From Cladorrhinum sp. PSN259 (taxonomy: Eukaryota; Ascomycota; Sordariomycetes; Sordariales; Podosporaceae): a DNA stretch of 64,000 nucleotides. Position 1 is the stretch's first letter, and every line of letters starts with the position of its first letter. The stretch lies in contig MU867072.1 of NCBI GenBank assembly GCA_033725935.1, forward strand, positions 248,001 to 312,000. The letters run 5' to 3'. The translations under genes were made by a program, and so were the position numbers. Positions 22,953 through 33,758 of the stretch are shown here, in pieces. Under the pieces are notes generated by a model, which worked only from the letters and a program-made list of their open reading frames with translations, did no database searches and had not been told where the DNA came from.

Positions 22953-24785
22953 TCAATCCGTAACGTCGTATTGGTCCGTCACAGGTGGTACCCTTGTGAC
23001 AGCCTTTACCCTCCTCTCCAAACCGGTGGTTCTCATCCTTCCCCTCACCAGAACCTGTTTCCCGGGCCTACCAATGTCCCATTGATCGACATTTTCCTGC
23101 AAAACATGTGAATCTGCTGCCTCTGTCCCTCCACCTCTTTCTAAGCCAGTGACGCAATGCTGAGTACTCAAAGATCCCGTGCTATCCTCTTTCCTTCTCG
23201 TATTTTGTGCCTCCAGACCTGTCGGGTGATGCGCATGAGGTTTTGAACTCGTTTGATCTTCCTCCTTTCGTTCCCATTGGCTTTCGAGGCCAGCCAGGCG
23301 ATGGCTATTTATGTGCATGTCAATGCCTGTTTCCCTTTTTGGTCTACTTTGTTTCTCAAGGCCAGTCAGTTGGCGACCGCTAGACTGCTCTTCCGGTTGA
23401 ATGCGCTTGTTTTGGCCTCCAAGGCTGGCCAGCCCTCCGGCCTGCTCCTTTGTCCGTAAAGGTTGTCTCTCGAGACCAGTAATTCTTGAACGAACAGTAA
23501 GCGGCTTCGCAGCTTCCCTTCCATTGCCGGCCGTTCTGTGTGTAAGTAGAAGGGTTTCCGGATTAGATGACTCCGGGAATGCTGCACTATCAACTCTCGA
23601 GGTCTGGAAAGAGTGCCTTTCAAGCCCACTCATGCGAACTCGTTCTCGGGGTGCCTCTCCTTCATATGCCTTCCGTGTTCTAGTCGGCTCGAGTTCAGTT
23701 TCGAGGGGACGGGCACTCCTCGTCTTCCCTTCTTGGTCCACCTCTCGTCCTCGGATGGGCTCTAGGCCAGTCTCACGAAAGTGAGGTCGTGTGGCTCCTG
23801 ACTTGCCTTCCCCCTCGTCCTTTTGCCTGCTCACCGTCCTCTCAAGACCAGTCGTGTGACAAGGGCGAATGGTATACAATGGTCCCTCTTCCACAACCCT
23901 ATGCTTGGCTATTGGCTCAAGCCCAGTTTGAACATGTCGCGGTCTTGTGATTTGTGGTTGCTCACCCTCGCGCATTTTCCACCTCTTCGATTTCGGTTCG
24001 AGCCCAGTTTCCCGATGCCGGTGGATGGCATGCGACTTCTCCTCTTCGTCCACTTTGCGCTTCTTGGTGGCAGGCTCAAGCCCCGTTTCACGATGCCGGG
24101 GGTGTGGGTGAGGGTTCGATAGCTCTTCCGCGTCGGTATTTCCCCTTTGCCGCCTCGCGCCATGTTTCTCGAGACCTGTCTCCCGTCGCTTGAGCTTTCT
24201 CCCTTCTGCTTCTCTCCTTAGATCCCTCACAAGTTTGGAATCTAGAACCCAAGGCTTATCAAGGACATCCTTGCGCAACTGCGCGGCCTTCGCCCAGAAC
24301 TGCGCCTCCTGCTCTGTTGTGTGTATATGTTTAATCTTGTCAGGATCAACCTGCATCTCATCGCGAAAGACATCCGCGCTGCCCTTGATGTCAAGAACAT
24401 GCCCCACGTCAATCGGCCCATCGACCGACGCGAACTTTCGCCCGGTGGTATCTTCCTTGACCTTGTAGTTCCATTCGGCTGTCCCGACGGCCGGTCCTGC
24501 TACACCAAAAGCGCGTGGAACGTTGAGAACACACTCGATGGTTGCGCCGCTGCTATCGTCGATGGTGTAAATACGACGTCCGTCGAGCTCGTGAATCGCG
24601 ACAACCAAGCCGCAGACGCGCACCCATTTTATTGGGTGGTTGAGGTGGAAGTAAATGTCCTGGCCTTCAAAGCCCGGATGGCGTTTCAGGCGCACGAGGT
24701 CGGCGGCGCGGAAATGGCACCAATGGTTGAGGGTCGGCGAAAGGTGAAAGCAGTACTGTGGGTAGATGTTGGGTTCGGCCGTCAT
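22953..24785 (-). CDS. stn1: Telomere-capping protein STN1 with C-terminal TGLE-motif array
   Basis: Predicted 610-residue component of the CST/Stn1-Ten1 complex that protects telomeric single strands. An in-frame ATG lies 25 codons upstream (24860). I prefer the ATG at 24785 because the conserved region starts directly after it, at NIYPQYCFHLSP. The N-terminal OB fold is clear: FRAADLVRL, DIYFHLNHPIKWVRVCG, VVAIHE, YTIDDSSGATIEC; compare FYNGHPIKQV...DDSTG in human STN1. After the OB fold and a helical linker (about residues 150-200), the rest is not the winged-helix C-terminus of yeast or human STN1. It is a basic, disordered region carrying fifteen TGLE-like motifs. No intron is required. 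Identity rests on the OB fold; function of the array is unknown. Confidence 0.85.
   Translation of the reverse strand: MTAEPNIYPQYCFHLSPTLNHWCHFRAADLVRLKRHPGFEGQDIYFHLNHPIKWVRVCGLVVAIHELDGRRIYTIDDSSGATIECVLNVPRAFGVAGPAVGTAEWNYKVKEDTTGRKFASVDGPIDVGHVLDIKGSADVFRDEMQVDPDKIKHIHTTEQEAQFWAKAAQLRKDVLDKPWVLDSKLVRDLRREAEGRKLKRRETGLEKHGARRQRGNTDAEELSNPHPHPRHRETGLEPATKKRKVDEEEKSHAIHRHRETGLEPKSKRWKMREGEQPQITRPRHVQTGLEPIAKHRVVEEGPLYTIRPCHTTGLERTVSRQKDEGEGKSGATRPHFRETGLEPIRGREVDQEGKTRSARPLETELEPTRTRKAYEGEAPRERVRMSGLERHSFQTSRVDSAAFPESSNPETLLLTHRTAGNGREAAKPLTVRSRITGLERQPLRTKEQAGGLASLGGQNKRIQPEEQSSGRQLTGLEKQSRPKRETGIDMHINSHRLAGLESQWERKEEDQTSSKPHAHHPTGLEAQNTRRKEDSTGSLSTQHCVTGLERGGGTEAADSHVLQENVDQWDIGRPGKQVLVRGRMRTTGLERRVKAVTRVPPVTDQYDVTD
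23016..24179 (-). repeat. Degenerate TGLE peptide-repeat array in STN1
   Basis: Fifteen occurrences of a core Thr-Gly-Leu-Glu motif, usually preceded by Arg-Glu or Arg-X and followed by Pro, Arg or Lys. Variants are TELE, SGLE, TGID and AGLE. Spacing between cores is 31, 26, 27, 25, 27, 24, 23, 50, 38, 12, 12, 24, 24 and 41 residues, suggesting a base unit near 12 or 25. Codons for Gly (GGT, GGG, GGC), Leu (all six types) and Glu vary among copies, so the motif is conserved at protein rather than DNA level. Confidence 0.9.
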
Positions 24786-25249
24786 GGCATATCGATGTTG
24801 ACTGAGCGGTTTACGGATGCAAACCCTCTCAGGACGGTGCAGCTGAGACAGAACGACCAAGCGGCTGCAGCCTGCATGTCGTCATGGTTTAAAAGTGCCA
24901 AAACGGATCTGTTAAAGGTAAACTTCCAGGCTGGGCCCCGCCAGGCCCGAAAGGTGCCATGTGCCAAGACCCCGCCGGTTGGCCCAGCGACTGAGATGTA
25001 AGCTGGGCATGGAACAAACAGATCATACTTTTCAATGTTGGTTGAAACTCATTGGAATCAGAAGCTCACGCGTCACTCTCAAACACCTAGTTTGTCACTT
25101 TAAACATACGAATCATAGGTACTCAAAGTGATGTTCTGGTGATTTTGAGGACATCCCCGACGAAATTTTGATGCCTGAAATATTTCAAATACGTGGAATA
25201 GAATGCTATTCAACCGTGCTGTCAAATGATGCCGGGAGATTCCAGATAT
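24786..25249. other. Intergenic, STN1 promoter
   Basis: Upstream region of STN1; contains a minor upstream in-frame ATG extension (to 24860) that I do not favour as the start. No other feature. Confidence 0.5.
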
Positions 25250-25573
25250 TTAGCCCTTTCTCACTCCGGCGTCTGACTCCTCGTCAATTGTGTCTGAATC
25301 AGAAGCAAGCGTGTCCTCCATGTTGTAGGTCCCCTCGGAAATCTTGGCAGCTGTGGTAGCTTGCTGGCGATGAATGCGCTTCAGAAACTTGACCACTGTG
25401 CGTGTATACCGACCCTCGCGGATCTCATTGTTTGTCTTCTCAATGAAGCGGGCGCGTATGGCCGAGATCCTTGTGGAGCCTGTCGGGTAGGAGAACCAAA
25501 GTCTCGGTCCTCCAGGGCGCCGTAGAATCATCAAGGCGCGACGAGTCCAGCGACGGGTTGATTGGTTTGCCAT
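25250..25573 (-). CDS. Small basic hypothetical protein
   Basis: A 107-residue frame with fungal-like codon use (many C-ending codons) that I do not recognise. The N-terminal 75 residues are strongly basic, with an Arg-rich start (TRRWTRRAL) and a FIEKTNNEIREGRYTRTVVKFLKRIHRQQ-like helical stretch. The last 30 residues are acidic (DSDTIDEESD). The ATG directly follows an AG acceptor-like site, so an upstream exon is conceivable, but the only frame that would join in phase meets a stop nearby. A basic organelle or nuclear protein is possible; no function is claimed. Confidence 0.45.
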   Translation of the reverse strand: MANQSTRRWTRRALMILRRPGGPRLWFSYPTGSTRISAIRARFIEKTNNEIREGRYTRTVVKFLKRIHRQQATTAAKISEGTYNMEDTLASDSDTIDEESDAGVRKG

Positions 25574-26125
25574 CTGTATAGTCCGTTAGTGTGATCCTAT
25601 AAACATATCATGTCTCCAAACAAACCTTTGCGATAGTAGAAATCGTCCTGGAATCGTATGCCTAGGAAGTATGCCTTTTGCTTTTTCAACGGGTAGCACA
25701 TGGATCTTTCTGAGCGACCGTGAGACTGTGGCTCTCAGAGATGGTTGGACTGAGAAAAAGAAAAACACGAAAGCAAGATCATGAGGAATCGAGTTGGCGA
25801 TATTCGATTATGGTCCGATATGCGAGTGTGCTATTGTTGTTATTGTACCTACAATTTTCTAGACGAAAGCGGAATCGATATGGAACGGAAGGAGCGTTGG
25901 AATGAAAAGAAACAACGGCACTGGCTTGAGATAAAAATTTCGTTGACTTCCAATAATGGGGTGAATGTGGTTTTAGTAAGATTTATACCTATATACAGTA
26001 TGTTCGGCGTCTGTCACGGATCAATGACCGACTTCCTATAATATGTGCCAAGAACAAAAAGAGGTGTGTTATGAATACAAGTTGATCACAACCCAGATAA
26101 TATTATCGTCTTAGGTGTTACCTCC
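25574..26125. other. Intergenic
   Basis: Between the small basic ORF and the 3' end of the GH74 gene. Overlapping ORFs on both strands lack recognisable features. Confidence 0.5.
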
Positions 26126-28897
26126 TCACAAGCACTGAGAGTACCATGGATTGCCGACGGTGCAGACGTAGGGAGCGACACATTGAGTTGGACCAGTCCA
26201 TCCCTGACCACCGCATTGGGCCCACCGTTGCGCAAGTGCTGCTGGTGACGATGTTGCCGCAGAGCTGGTGGTCGTGGCGCTGGTGCTAGTCTTGGAGGAT
26301 GAGCTCGTAACGACTGCAGACGAGGTAGTCAGGGGCTTGGTAGATGTGGTTTTAATCGTCGACGTGCTCAAGGTTGTGGCCTTGCTTGTTGTCGCGGATG
26401 GGGAAGGGGTTGTAGAAGTCGAGGGAGAGGCGCCTCCGGTAACAACGCCCTTGGCAAAGAGAACACCGCGGCCGTTGGTGCCCACATAGACTTGACCAGC
26501 CACGTTGCTGCTTCCCACAACCCTGTTGGCGGAGACCGCACCCAGACCTTGGTTGCCTTGGATATCAACCCAAGTGGCGCCGGTGTCCGCAGAGGCATAC
26601 AGCTTATTACCGGAAGCACCAGTGCCAAAGGCGTAAATATTCCAGGTTGAGCCCTCACCCTTGCCGAAAGCAACATGTTCCGTCTTGTTGATCTTGCCAG
26701 CTCCAATTTGTGTGAAACTGATTCCAAAGTCTGTGCTACGGAAGAGACCAGCATTGGTGCTCACCAGAAGCTCACCCGCAACGATGGGGTGGGCAACGAT
26801 GTCCTTGACTGCTGTAACGGCGCTTCCAAGGGCTGAAGAGACTGCTTTGAAAGTGGCGCCGATATCAGTGGAGCGATAGAAAGTGCTGCCGGAACCAGCA
26901 TAAAATACGGTGTTGTTGCGCTTGTCGGATGCAATGACAGCTTCAGATGGTAGAGATGCAACAGCCGTGAACGTGCTCTGGTCCTGAGAGCGGAGGACAC
27001 CGGCATTACCAGAAGACCAGAGGATGGTATCTGCGTCGGCAGAGTATGCGACGGAGCCGCTGCTCTGGGTTGTGCCAGCACCGGAGTGAACATTCCAGGA
27101 GGCGCCCCCATCGCTTGAGACTGCGATTTGCTGGGAACCGGCCCCGTTACCTACACGAACAACGTTGTTGACCTTGTTACCGGCGTAATCTATGGCTCTC
27201 GAGTCAGTTTTCTCATAGGGCCTCAACAAAGTAAGAACGTAGTACATACCGACGTCGGTTGAGGAAGTGTACCAAGGGTTCATCCAAGGCGTCTTCGGAG
27301 AGGTCTTCAAGTCACTTGAGCTCTTGAAAGTGAAGCCGTTGTTATCTCCAACAGCCGCAAGAAGCTCAGAGCCACCAGGGGCGGAAGCAAGGCCTAAGAC
27401 AGCCATTTCCTCGATACCAACAGCCATGGAATGGATCGAAACATTGTGAGTCGTGTCCCACTTGGTTAGGTCGCGGCCACCGAAGAGTGTGAGACCAGTG
27501 CCGTATAGCCAGTGGTCGCTGTCCAAGGGGTCAATCTCGAGTGCCTCAATCATCCAGCCTAGTCGCTTGGTATCCTGGGAAATGAAACCGGCATTGATCC
27601 ACGGCGCGTTATCCGTCTGCAACCGGTCAGCTCTACCAAACGTCGTACCGTTGCTGAGAAAGAGAAATACTTACGTAGAGTCCATAATACCAGTTCTGAT
27701 TAGGATAAGCAGCCCAATCCCAAATGGGTGACCAAGTTGCTCCAGAGTCGGTCGACCTGAAGATTTGAGCATCAGGCCACCATGAGTTAAGACTGGCGAC
27801 AACCAGAGTGCCTGGTTTTTGCATGTCGACGCCCAAGCCACCGAAACCATAGAAGAGATCTCCACCCGAGACAGGTGTGATGTCCTTCCACACGCCAGTC
27901 GTGATGTCGTACCGATAAACGCCTCCTGAGGTACCGTCGTAAGGGCCCGCGCCATCGCTGTAGGTCAGATAAAGGGCTTTCTCCGCAGGCTGCAGCTTGC
28001 ACTTGTGGGGAAAGTATTTTCCAGGCTGGCCAGGGACAGGCGCCCAAGTGCTTCCAGCATCATTCGAGACGTAGACCGAGGCAGTGATGTTGTCTGCAGT
28101 TCCAACGAAGATTCGAGATGTAGCACCGCTCATAAGGCTGGATGTTGAATCAAAAGTGACAAAGGTCAAGCCAACCTTGTCCCCTGAACCACATCTGTGT
28201 TAGCTCCAAAGTGGGGAAGCAGTACAGTGGATGTCGTTTGCTTACCATTATAGCCGCCAACATCGCTGGGATCCGGGATCAGTGTTCCAACGTTGGTAAA
28301 AGAGCTGACCTTGGCCCAGGTCACACCAGCATCGGTACTTTTCCACAGACCATTGCCGCTTCGGGCACCAAAGTAGAGGATGTTTGAGTTCTTGGGGTCA
28401 ACTGCCAATCTCTCGCCAGTACCTCTACCTGGCATGTTGCCGCCGACCTTGAAAGGGAGATCTGTCGTGGCCCATGTATTTCCCCTATCGTTGGACCGGA
28501 TGATTGCTCCCGGATTCGGATCCCATGAGTTTGTGTACATTCCCTGATGGTCAAGTTAGAAAGGGGTACAGTACTCGGAAGAGCAGAGGATGCGTACCGT
28601 GGCGGCATATACACGATCAGGGTTTTGAGAGTCGACAGCCAGAGCATCGACACCCCAGTGCCCCCATCTGGCATCGGTGTTGATGCTGTCGGTGATGGCA
28701 GTCCAAGAGTCATCGGCATTGAGCCTATAAAGACCACCAATGTCGGTTCTTGCGTAGGCTACGCCTTTGGCGGTTGGGTGAAAGACAACACTGGGAACAA
28801 AGCCACCACCACCACCAATATTCACATTCTCCCAAGAGAAAGCAGCCCTGGCAGGGGCTGCAACAGCAGCGAGAAGCAGCTGGATGGTTCCTCTCAT
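26126..28897 (-). CDS. Secreted GH74 xyloglucanase with C-terminal CBM1
   Basis: Predicted 845-residue endo-xyloglucanase. Exons are 28897-28598, 28543-28246, 28183-27675, 27616-27250 and 27189-26126. The four introns are 54, 62, 58 and 60 nt, all GT-AG; phases sum exactly. The last intron is in-frame and easily missed. Signal peptide about 1-19, then FSWENVNIGGGGGFVP and the TDIGG segment with a catalytic Asp. BNR-type repeats (S-x-D-x-G-x-T/S-W) recur: SNDRGNTW, STDAGVTW, SNDAGSTW, STDSGATW, SSDGGASW, SADTGATW, as expected of the twin seven-bladed propeller. A Ser/Thr-rich linker precedes a fungal CBM1 (QCGGQGWTGPTQC ... NPWYSQCL), which anchors the enzyme to cellulose. It is divergent from the beta-galactosidase gene, a functional partner on galactosylated xyloglucan. 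Confidence 0.95.
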
Positions 28898-29868
28898 GGT
28901 GGATGACGGGCACGTTGCGACAGCTGGATCCCAAGAGTGATAGGCAAAATGGGGGATTTCATCGCAGTTAATATAATAAACTGGTCCTTCTGGATGAAAT
29001 GCACCCCTTGGCGGCTACGTATGCATCGCCCCGTCTCTCCCCGTCTCTCCGCGCACCGGGCCCATGGTGCGAAATGATTCCAGGGCCATGGTTGATGATG
29101 GAGTCAGAATTCGTCCAGATCCCACGAATCAACAACGTCGAACAAGACGCTGGCGTATTTTCGTTTCGTCTCCCGAATTTCCGTCAAAAATGCTACCACA
29201 GCCGGTTCTCGGTTCATGTGGCTCCGGGTTTCTGGGGTGCCCTTGCGCGTGTGCTTCGGATCATTCTCGTTTTGAGATGGCAGATGCAAGCTAGAGATTG
29301 ACTTGTTTTCAGTGCTGATCTCGCGGATCACAGATGCTTTTTCCCGATGTCAGGATTCAAGATGGAGATGTTGTAATCAGGACGAACGGTGATGATTGCA
29401 ATGGCTTCGGTGATTGCTATATTTGGACTACGGGTAATTTAACTGTGCTGAGGAACAATGATTTAGACTTTCTTCTAGTCTGCCAAGATGCCAAGCCATT
29501 GCAAGCTTCCCCTGAAGACGCAGCGGGAACCCCATGTTCTCCCCGCACCTCCCTTGTCACAGTTCACCGGTCACGATCGATGCGGGGCAACCTCGAAGGC
29601 GCAGCTGATCATGATGATCACCCTCCACATGCTTTCACAAGCTCAGAATCACATCGTGACAGCTCAGATTTCAGAGCTCTTTCCTTACACATTGAACTGA
29701 TCTGATTTCAATTAAATTGGGGCTTCAGACAATTCCCTTGATGAATGAACCCTCGTCATCTCTTTCTGCGTAATTTCACCCACTTACCTTACTCCATCTC
29801 GTGCTTGGCCCCGCCGGGCAACATCGCAGGAACAGCAAGTCTGCTCAGAATCAGCGCTTCCACTCGGC
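28898..29868. promoter_or_regulatory. Shared divergent promoter of GH74 and GH2 genes
   Basis: This 971-bp interval separates the start codons of the divergent xyloglucanase and beta-galactosidase genes. Three hexamers fit the CreA/CRE-1 carbon-repression consensus SYGGRG: CTGGGG at 29232-29237, CCCCGC (minus strand) at 29541-29546 and GCGGGG at 29582-29587. Such short motifs occur by chance, so function is inference. A CCCCGTCTCT direct repeat lies near 29030-29050. No gene seen. Confidence 0.5.
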
Positions 29869-32800
29869 ATGGAGCCCGTAATCCCGGACCAGTCACCGGA
29901 CTGGAACAACCTCAAAGTCATCCACCGGAATACCCTGCAGCCAAGGTCGCACTTTTATCTTTACGAAAACGTCGATGACGCCTTGTCTCGCGATGTTTCC
30001 CGCTCCAAGAGCCAGCTCCTCTCTGGCGAACACCAGAAATGGCTCTTTAACTTGTCTGTATCTCCGTTCCAGGGACCCACTGACTTTCACCGGCAGCCCC
30101 TCTCGAGTTTCGTGGATGCTCCGGAATGGACCTCGATCAAAGTCCCAGGCATGTGGCAGCTACAAGGCCATGGCAAGGGACCCCAATACACCAACATCAA
30201 CTATCCTTTTCCTGTAGACCCTCCTCGTGTGCCCATCGATGACAATGAGACCGGCCGATACGTTACTGGTTTCCATCTGGGCGACCAAGACAAGAACCAC
30301 CAGCTCCGACTCCGGTTCGAGGGTGTGGACTCGGCTTTTACAGTTTGGGTCAACCATCACAAAGTTGGATACTCTCAAGGCAGTCGAAATCCTTCAGAAT
30401 TTGACATATCTGACTTTGTTCGGTTCGGAGAAACCAACGTTTTATCGGTTGAAGTCTATCAGCGATGCAACGGCACGTACATTGAAGATCAGGATCAATG
30501 GTGGCTGAGCGGGATCTTCCGCCATGTCGTTCTCCATAAGTTTCCTTCAACCCACTTCCAGGACTTCCACGTTCAGACAATACTGGACGACAAGTATCAA
30601 GACGCAAACCTGAAAGTGCAAGTACAACTCAATGAGAAAGCCGACGTGACCCTGGACCTCCAAGGTGCCGATGGGAAGACCATTGCAACCGCAACCAAAG
30701 CAGGCAAGGGTTCGATTGAGTTCGAGATACCCGTCGAGAATCCACACAAATGGCAGGTTGACATTCTTCGTCCCTGTTCCGTGGTCTCTGTTGTTTGCTG
30801 ACTACGTGATAAATCATCAACAGGACCGCCGAGACGCCCTATCTTTACCAGTTGGTGCTTTCAATTCCGGGTTGTGTTGTTGCTGAAAGAGTTGGCTTTC
30901 GACAAGTCTCGCTCATTGACGGAGTTTTCTGTGTCAATGGCAATCCGATCAAACTTCGAGGCGTCAACAGACACGAACATCACCCTGATGCGGGACGGGC
31001 TGTTCCCTATGACTTCCTCAGGCGAGATCTGCTACTCATGAAACGGCACAACATCAACGCCATCAGAACTTCCCACTACATCAATGACCCCAGGCTTTAT
31101 GAGCTTGCTGACGAATTAGGCATCTGGATCCTGGATGAATGTGACCTAGAGTGCCATGGGCTCTTCGTAGTAGGCGGGCGTGGGGAAGATTTCACAACCG
31201 ACAATCCGGAGTGGGAAGAAGCATATGTTGATCGTGCTCGTCAGATGATCATGCGTGACTTCAACCGGCCGAGTATCATTATATGGTCTCTCGGGAATGA
31301 GTCGAGTTATGGAAGGAACCATGAAGCAATGTACAAGTTTATCAAAAGCGTCGACACAACCCGGCCAGTGCATTACGAAGGTGATTGGAGAGCACAATCT
31401 GCCGACATCTTCAGTTACATGTATCGATCAATCCAAGACGTCGAAAGGGATGCCAAGGAGCGATCCTGGGATAAGCCGGTCGTTCTGTGCGAATACATAC
31501 ACGCCATGGGCAATGGTCCAGGAGCTATTAAGGAGTATATTGACCTCTTCTATCAGTACCCTCGGCTGATGGGTGGTTTTGTGTGGGAATGGGCCAATCA
31601 TGGCCTCAGGACCAAGACGAAAGATGGGAGGGAGTTTTATGCTTATGGAGGGGATTTTGGCGACGATCCGAACGGTATGCTGTTTACTGCTGTCCAAAAT
31701 GTGCAATAAGCCGACCCACTAAACCACTGTTAGATTACAATTTTGTGCTTGATGGACTTTGCTTCTCCGACCATACACCGACTCCCGGTCTAGTCGAGTA
31801 CAAGAAAGCCATTGAACCCGTCCAAACTCTTGGACTCGAGGGAGACAACAAAGTTCGTATTATCAGCAGGTACGATTTCATTAGCCTCGATCATTTGATT
31901 TGCCGATGGTCTGTGTTGGATGAGACCGAAATCCTGGCATCAGGGAAGATTGAACTTCCAAAAGGTATGTCGTCATGGAAAAGGAGCAACGCCTCCAGTG
32001 CTAATCCAAAGAACCAGGCATTAAACCTCATGCTGAGGCCCTGTTGCACATTCCACTCCTTCCGTCTGTCCACACGCCCGACTCCCACTTGAATCTCGAA
32101 TTCCGTCTTGCGACATCAACAAAGTGGGCCGAGGCGGGCCATCTCGTAGCGACAGGACAGATTCAGCTACAACCATCAAGGAGTCTCCAACATCTTCACG
32201 GGCTCAATGCGGTTTCTCTAAGCCCAGTATTGGCACAATTGGTGAAGCCAACAATTTTGTCTATCAAAGGAAAACGGATTACATGGGAGTTTGACTTTGC
32301 ACTTGGCGCCATCAACAGCTGGAAGGTTGCTGGAATCAACATTCTCAACGAGCCGCTGCTTTTCGACATTTACCGTTCTCGAACAGACAACGATCGTGGC
32401 TGCGATTTTGGAAGAAACTGGATCGATCGTCGTGTTCACCAAGCCAAGTACCATATTCTGGAATCGTCTTGGACAACGAAGGATGATGTGGTTGAAGTTG
32501 TCAGCAAGGGACGAATTGCGCCACCTGTAATGAACTGGGGTCTTGAAGTTACGTCAACATACCGATTTACGGCAGACCATGTCAGCATACAAACCCATGC
32601 AAAGCCTACAGGACATCTCCTCCCCAGAGCGTGGGGCAGATTTGGGCTTGTCACTGCACTCGCTGGCTGCCAGAGCGCAAGGTGGTATGGCCGTGGACCT
32701 GGCGAAAGTTATCGTGACAAGAAGTTGAGTCAGCTTGTTGGAACTTGGGAGCTCGGCGTTGATGATCTGGTTACCGACTACGAGTTTCCACAGGAGAATG

Positions 32801-33114
32801 GGAACCGAACTGACGTGAGGTGGGTCGAGTTCTTGGGCCGGCTGGGTTCGACTAGTTGCAAATCGTCAAGATTGATCCGTGCCCGCTACGGCGACTTATC
32901 TGAGGCAAGTTTCTCTGCACTTCCATACTCCGCCAAGGATTTGGACGAAAGCAAACACCCTTATGAGCTTCATGACCGAAAACGCAACGACACTGTCGTG
33001 AGACTCGACTGGGCTCACCATGGCCTCGGAACTGGTTCATGTGGTCCCGAAACATTACCCCAGTACACACTTGACGCCTCTAAAGAGTACAAATTTCTCA
33101 TCATTCTAGATTGA
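29869..33114 (+). CDS. GH2 beta-galactosidase (LacZ type)
   Basis: Predicted 1020-residue enzyme releasing terminal beta-galactose; probably cytosolic, because no signal peptide is seen. Exons are 29869-30752, 30824-31674, 31734-31964 and 32018-33114. Introns are 71, 59 and 53 nt. Intron 1 appears to use a GC donor (ATG|GCAGGT) with CTGAC branch and CAG acceptor; this gives HKW-TAETPYLYQL, the family consensus, while nearby GT donors break the frame or lose residues. Catalytic residues are visible: acid/base Glu454 in WSLGNESSYG and nucleophile Glu518 in VVLCEYIHAMGNG. RGVNRHEHHPD, NAIRTSHY, FVWEWANHG and DGLCFSDHTPTPGL mark the TIM barrel; RWYGRGPGESYRDK lies in the beta-galactosidase small-chain domain. 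Length equals E. coli LacZ. Confidence 0.95.
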
Positions 33115-33758
33115 AAGGAAGATTTTACTTTAAGGTTTTGTCGTGGGGTAAAATGGATACGCACACACAACTGTGCCGAAACCGCAGCAGGTTCAGCTGA
33201 CTATCCACAACATGAATAATGTTAAATGGATCTAAGAATGAGATCGATTCCTCTTTTATTTTCTTTTTATCACTTTGTTCACTTTTTTTATGCTTTTATG
33301 AGACATGCCTTTGATACGTGGCGATTTTCACACGTGATAATCGATCTCTCACTATCACTTTCATCGAGCGAAGCGACGATCTCGGGTGTGTCTGGGGCTT
33401 GCCCCCAGGTAAGCGATTCGCTTCACATTCCTTTCTATCTCTCTAGGGAACCATGAGGAAAGGCAACGAACGGTTCTTGTTCTTTTAGTGTATATAGTAG
33501 TTCATACCTACCGGGGAATTCCAACCAATCAACAAACACCCTTCCACGCCAAGCCGCTATCACCAAGATTCAAAAGATCGCCAAGCCCTGTCGATCCGAT
33601 AACCGAGAAAGTTTGTTTTGCCCCCCTGGCTTCCCCTGCATGTTTATTTATATACCACTTTTCTTTTTTTTTTTCAAAAAAAAAATCAAAAAAATCTTGT
33701 GGGCAGCACATATTTTGATTCTTATAAATGTTTGAGTGAGTCATTTTCTTTCAATTTC
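33115..33758. other. Intergenic between convergent genes
   Basis: Shared 3' flank of the beta-galactosidase and F-box/ankyrin genes. Holds a small nested inverted repeat (listed separately) and T/A-runs near 33660-33695. No coding sequence seen. Confidence 0.55.
33370..33424. repeat. Nested inverted repeat (potential hairpin)
   Basis: Outer arms GAAGCGA (33370-33376) and TCGCTTC (33418-33424) enclose an inner GC-rich palindrome, CTGGGGC-TT-GCCCCCAG (33392-33408). The local base composition is more GC-rich than its AT-rich flanks. Confidence 0.6.

Noticed and set aside
23016..24179. STN1 repeats as a recent DNA tandem duplication
   Set aside because: Spacer sequences do not align and the core codons differ synonymously, so the repeat is not a young minisatellite.
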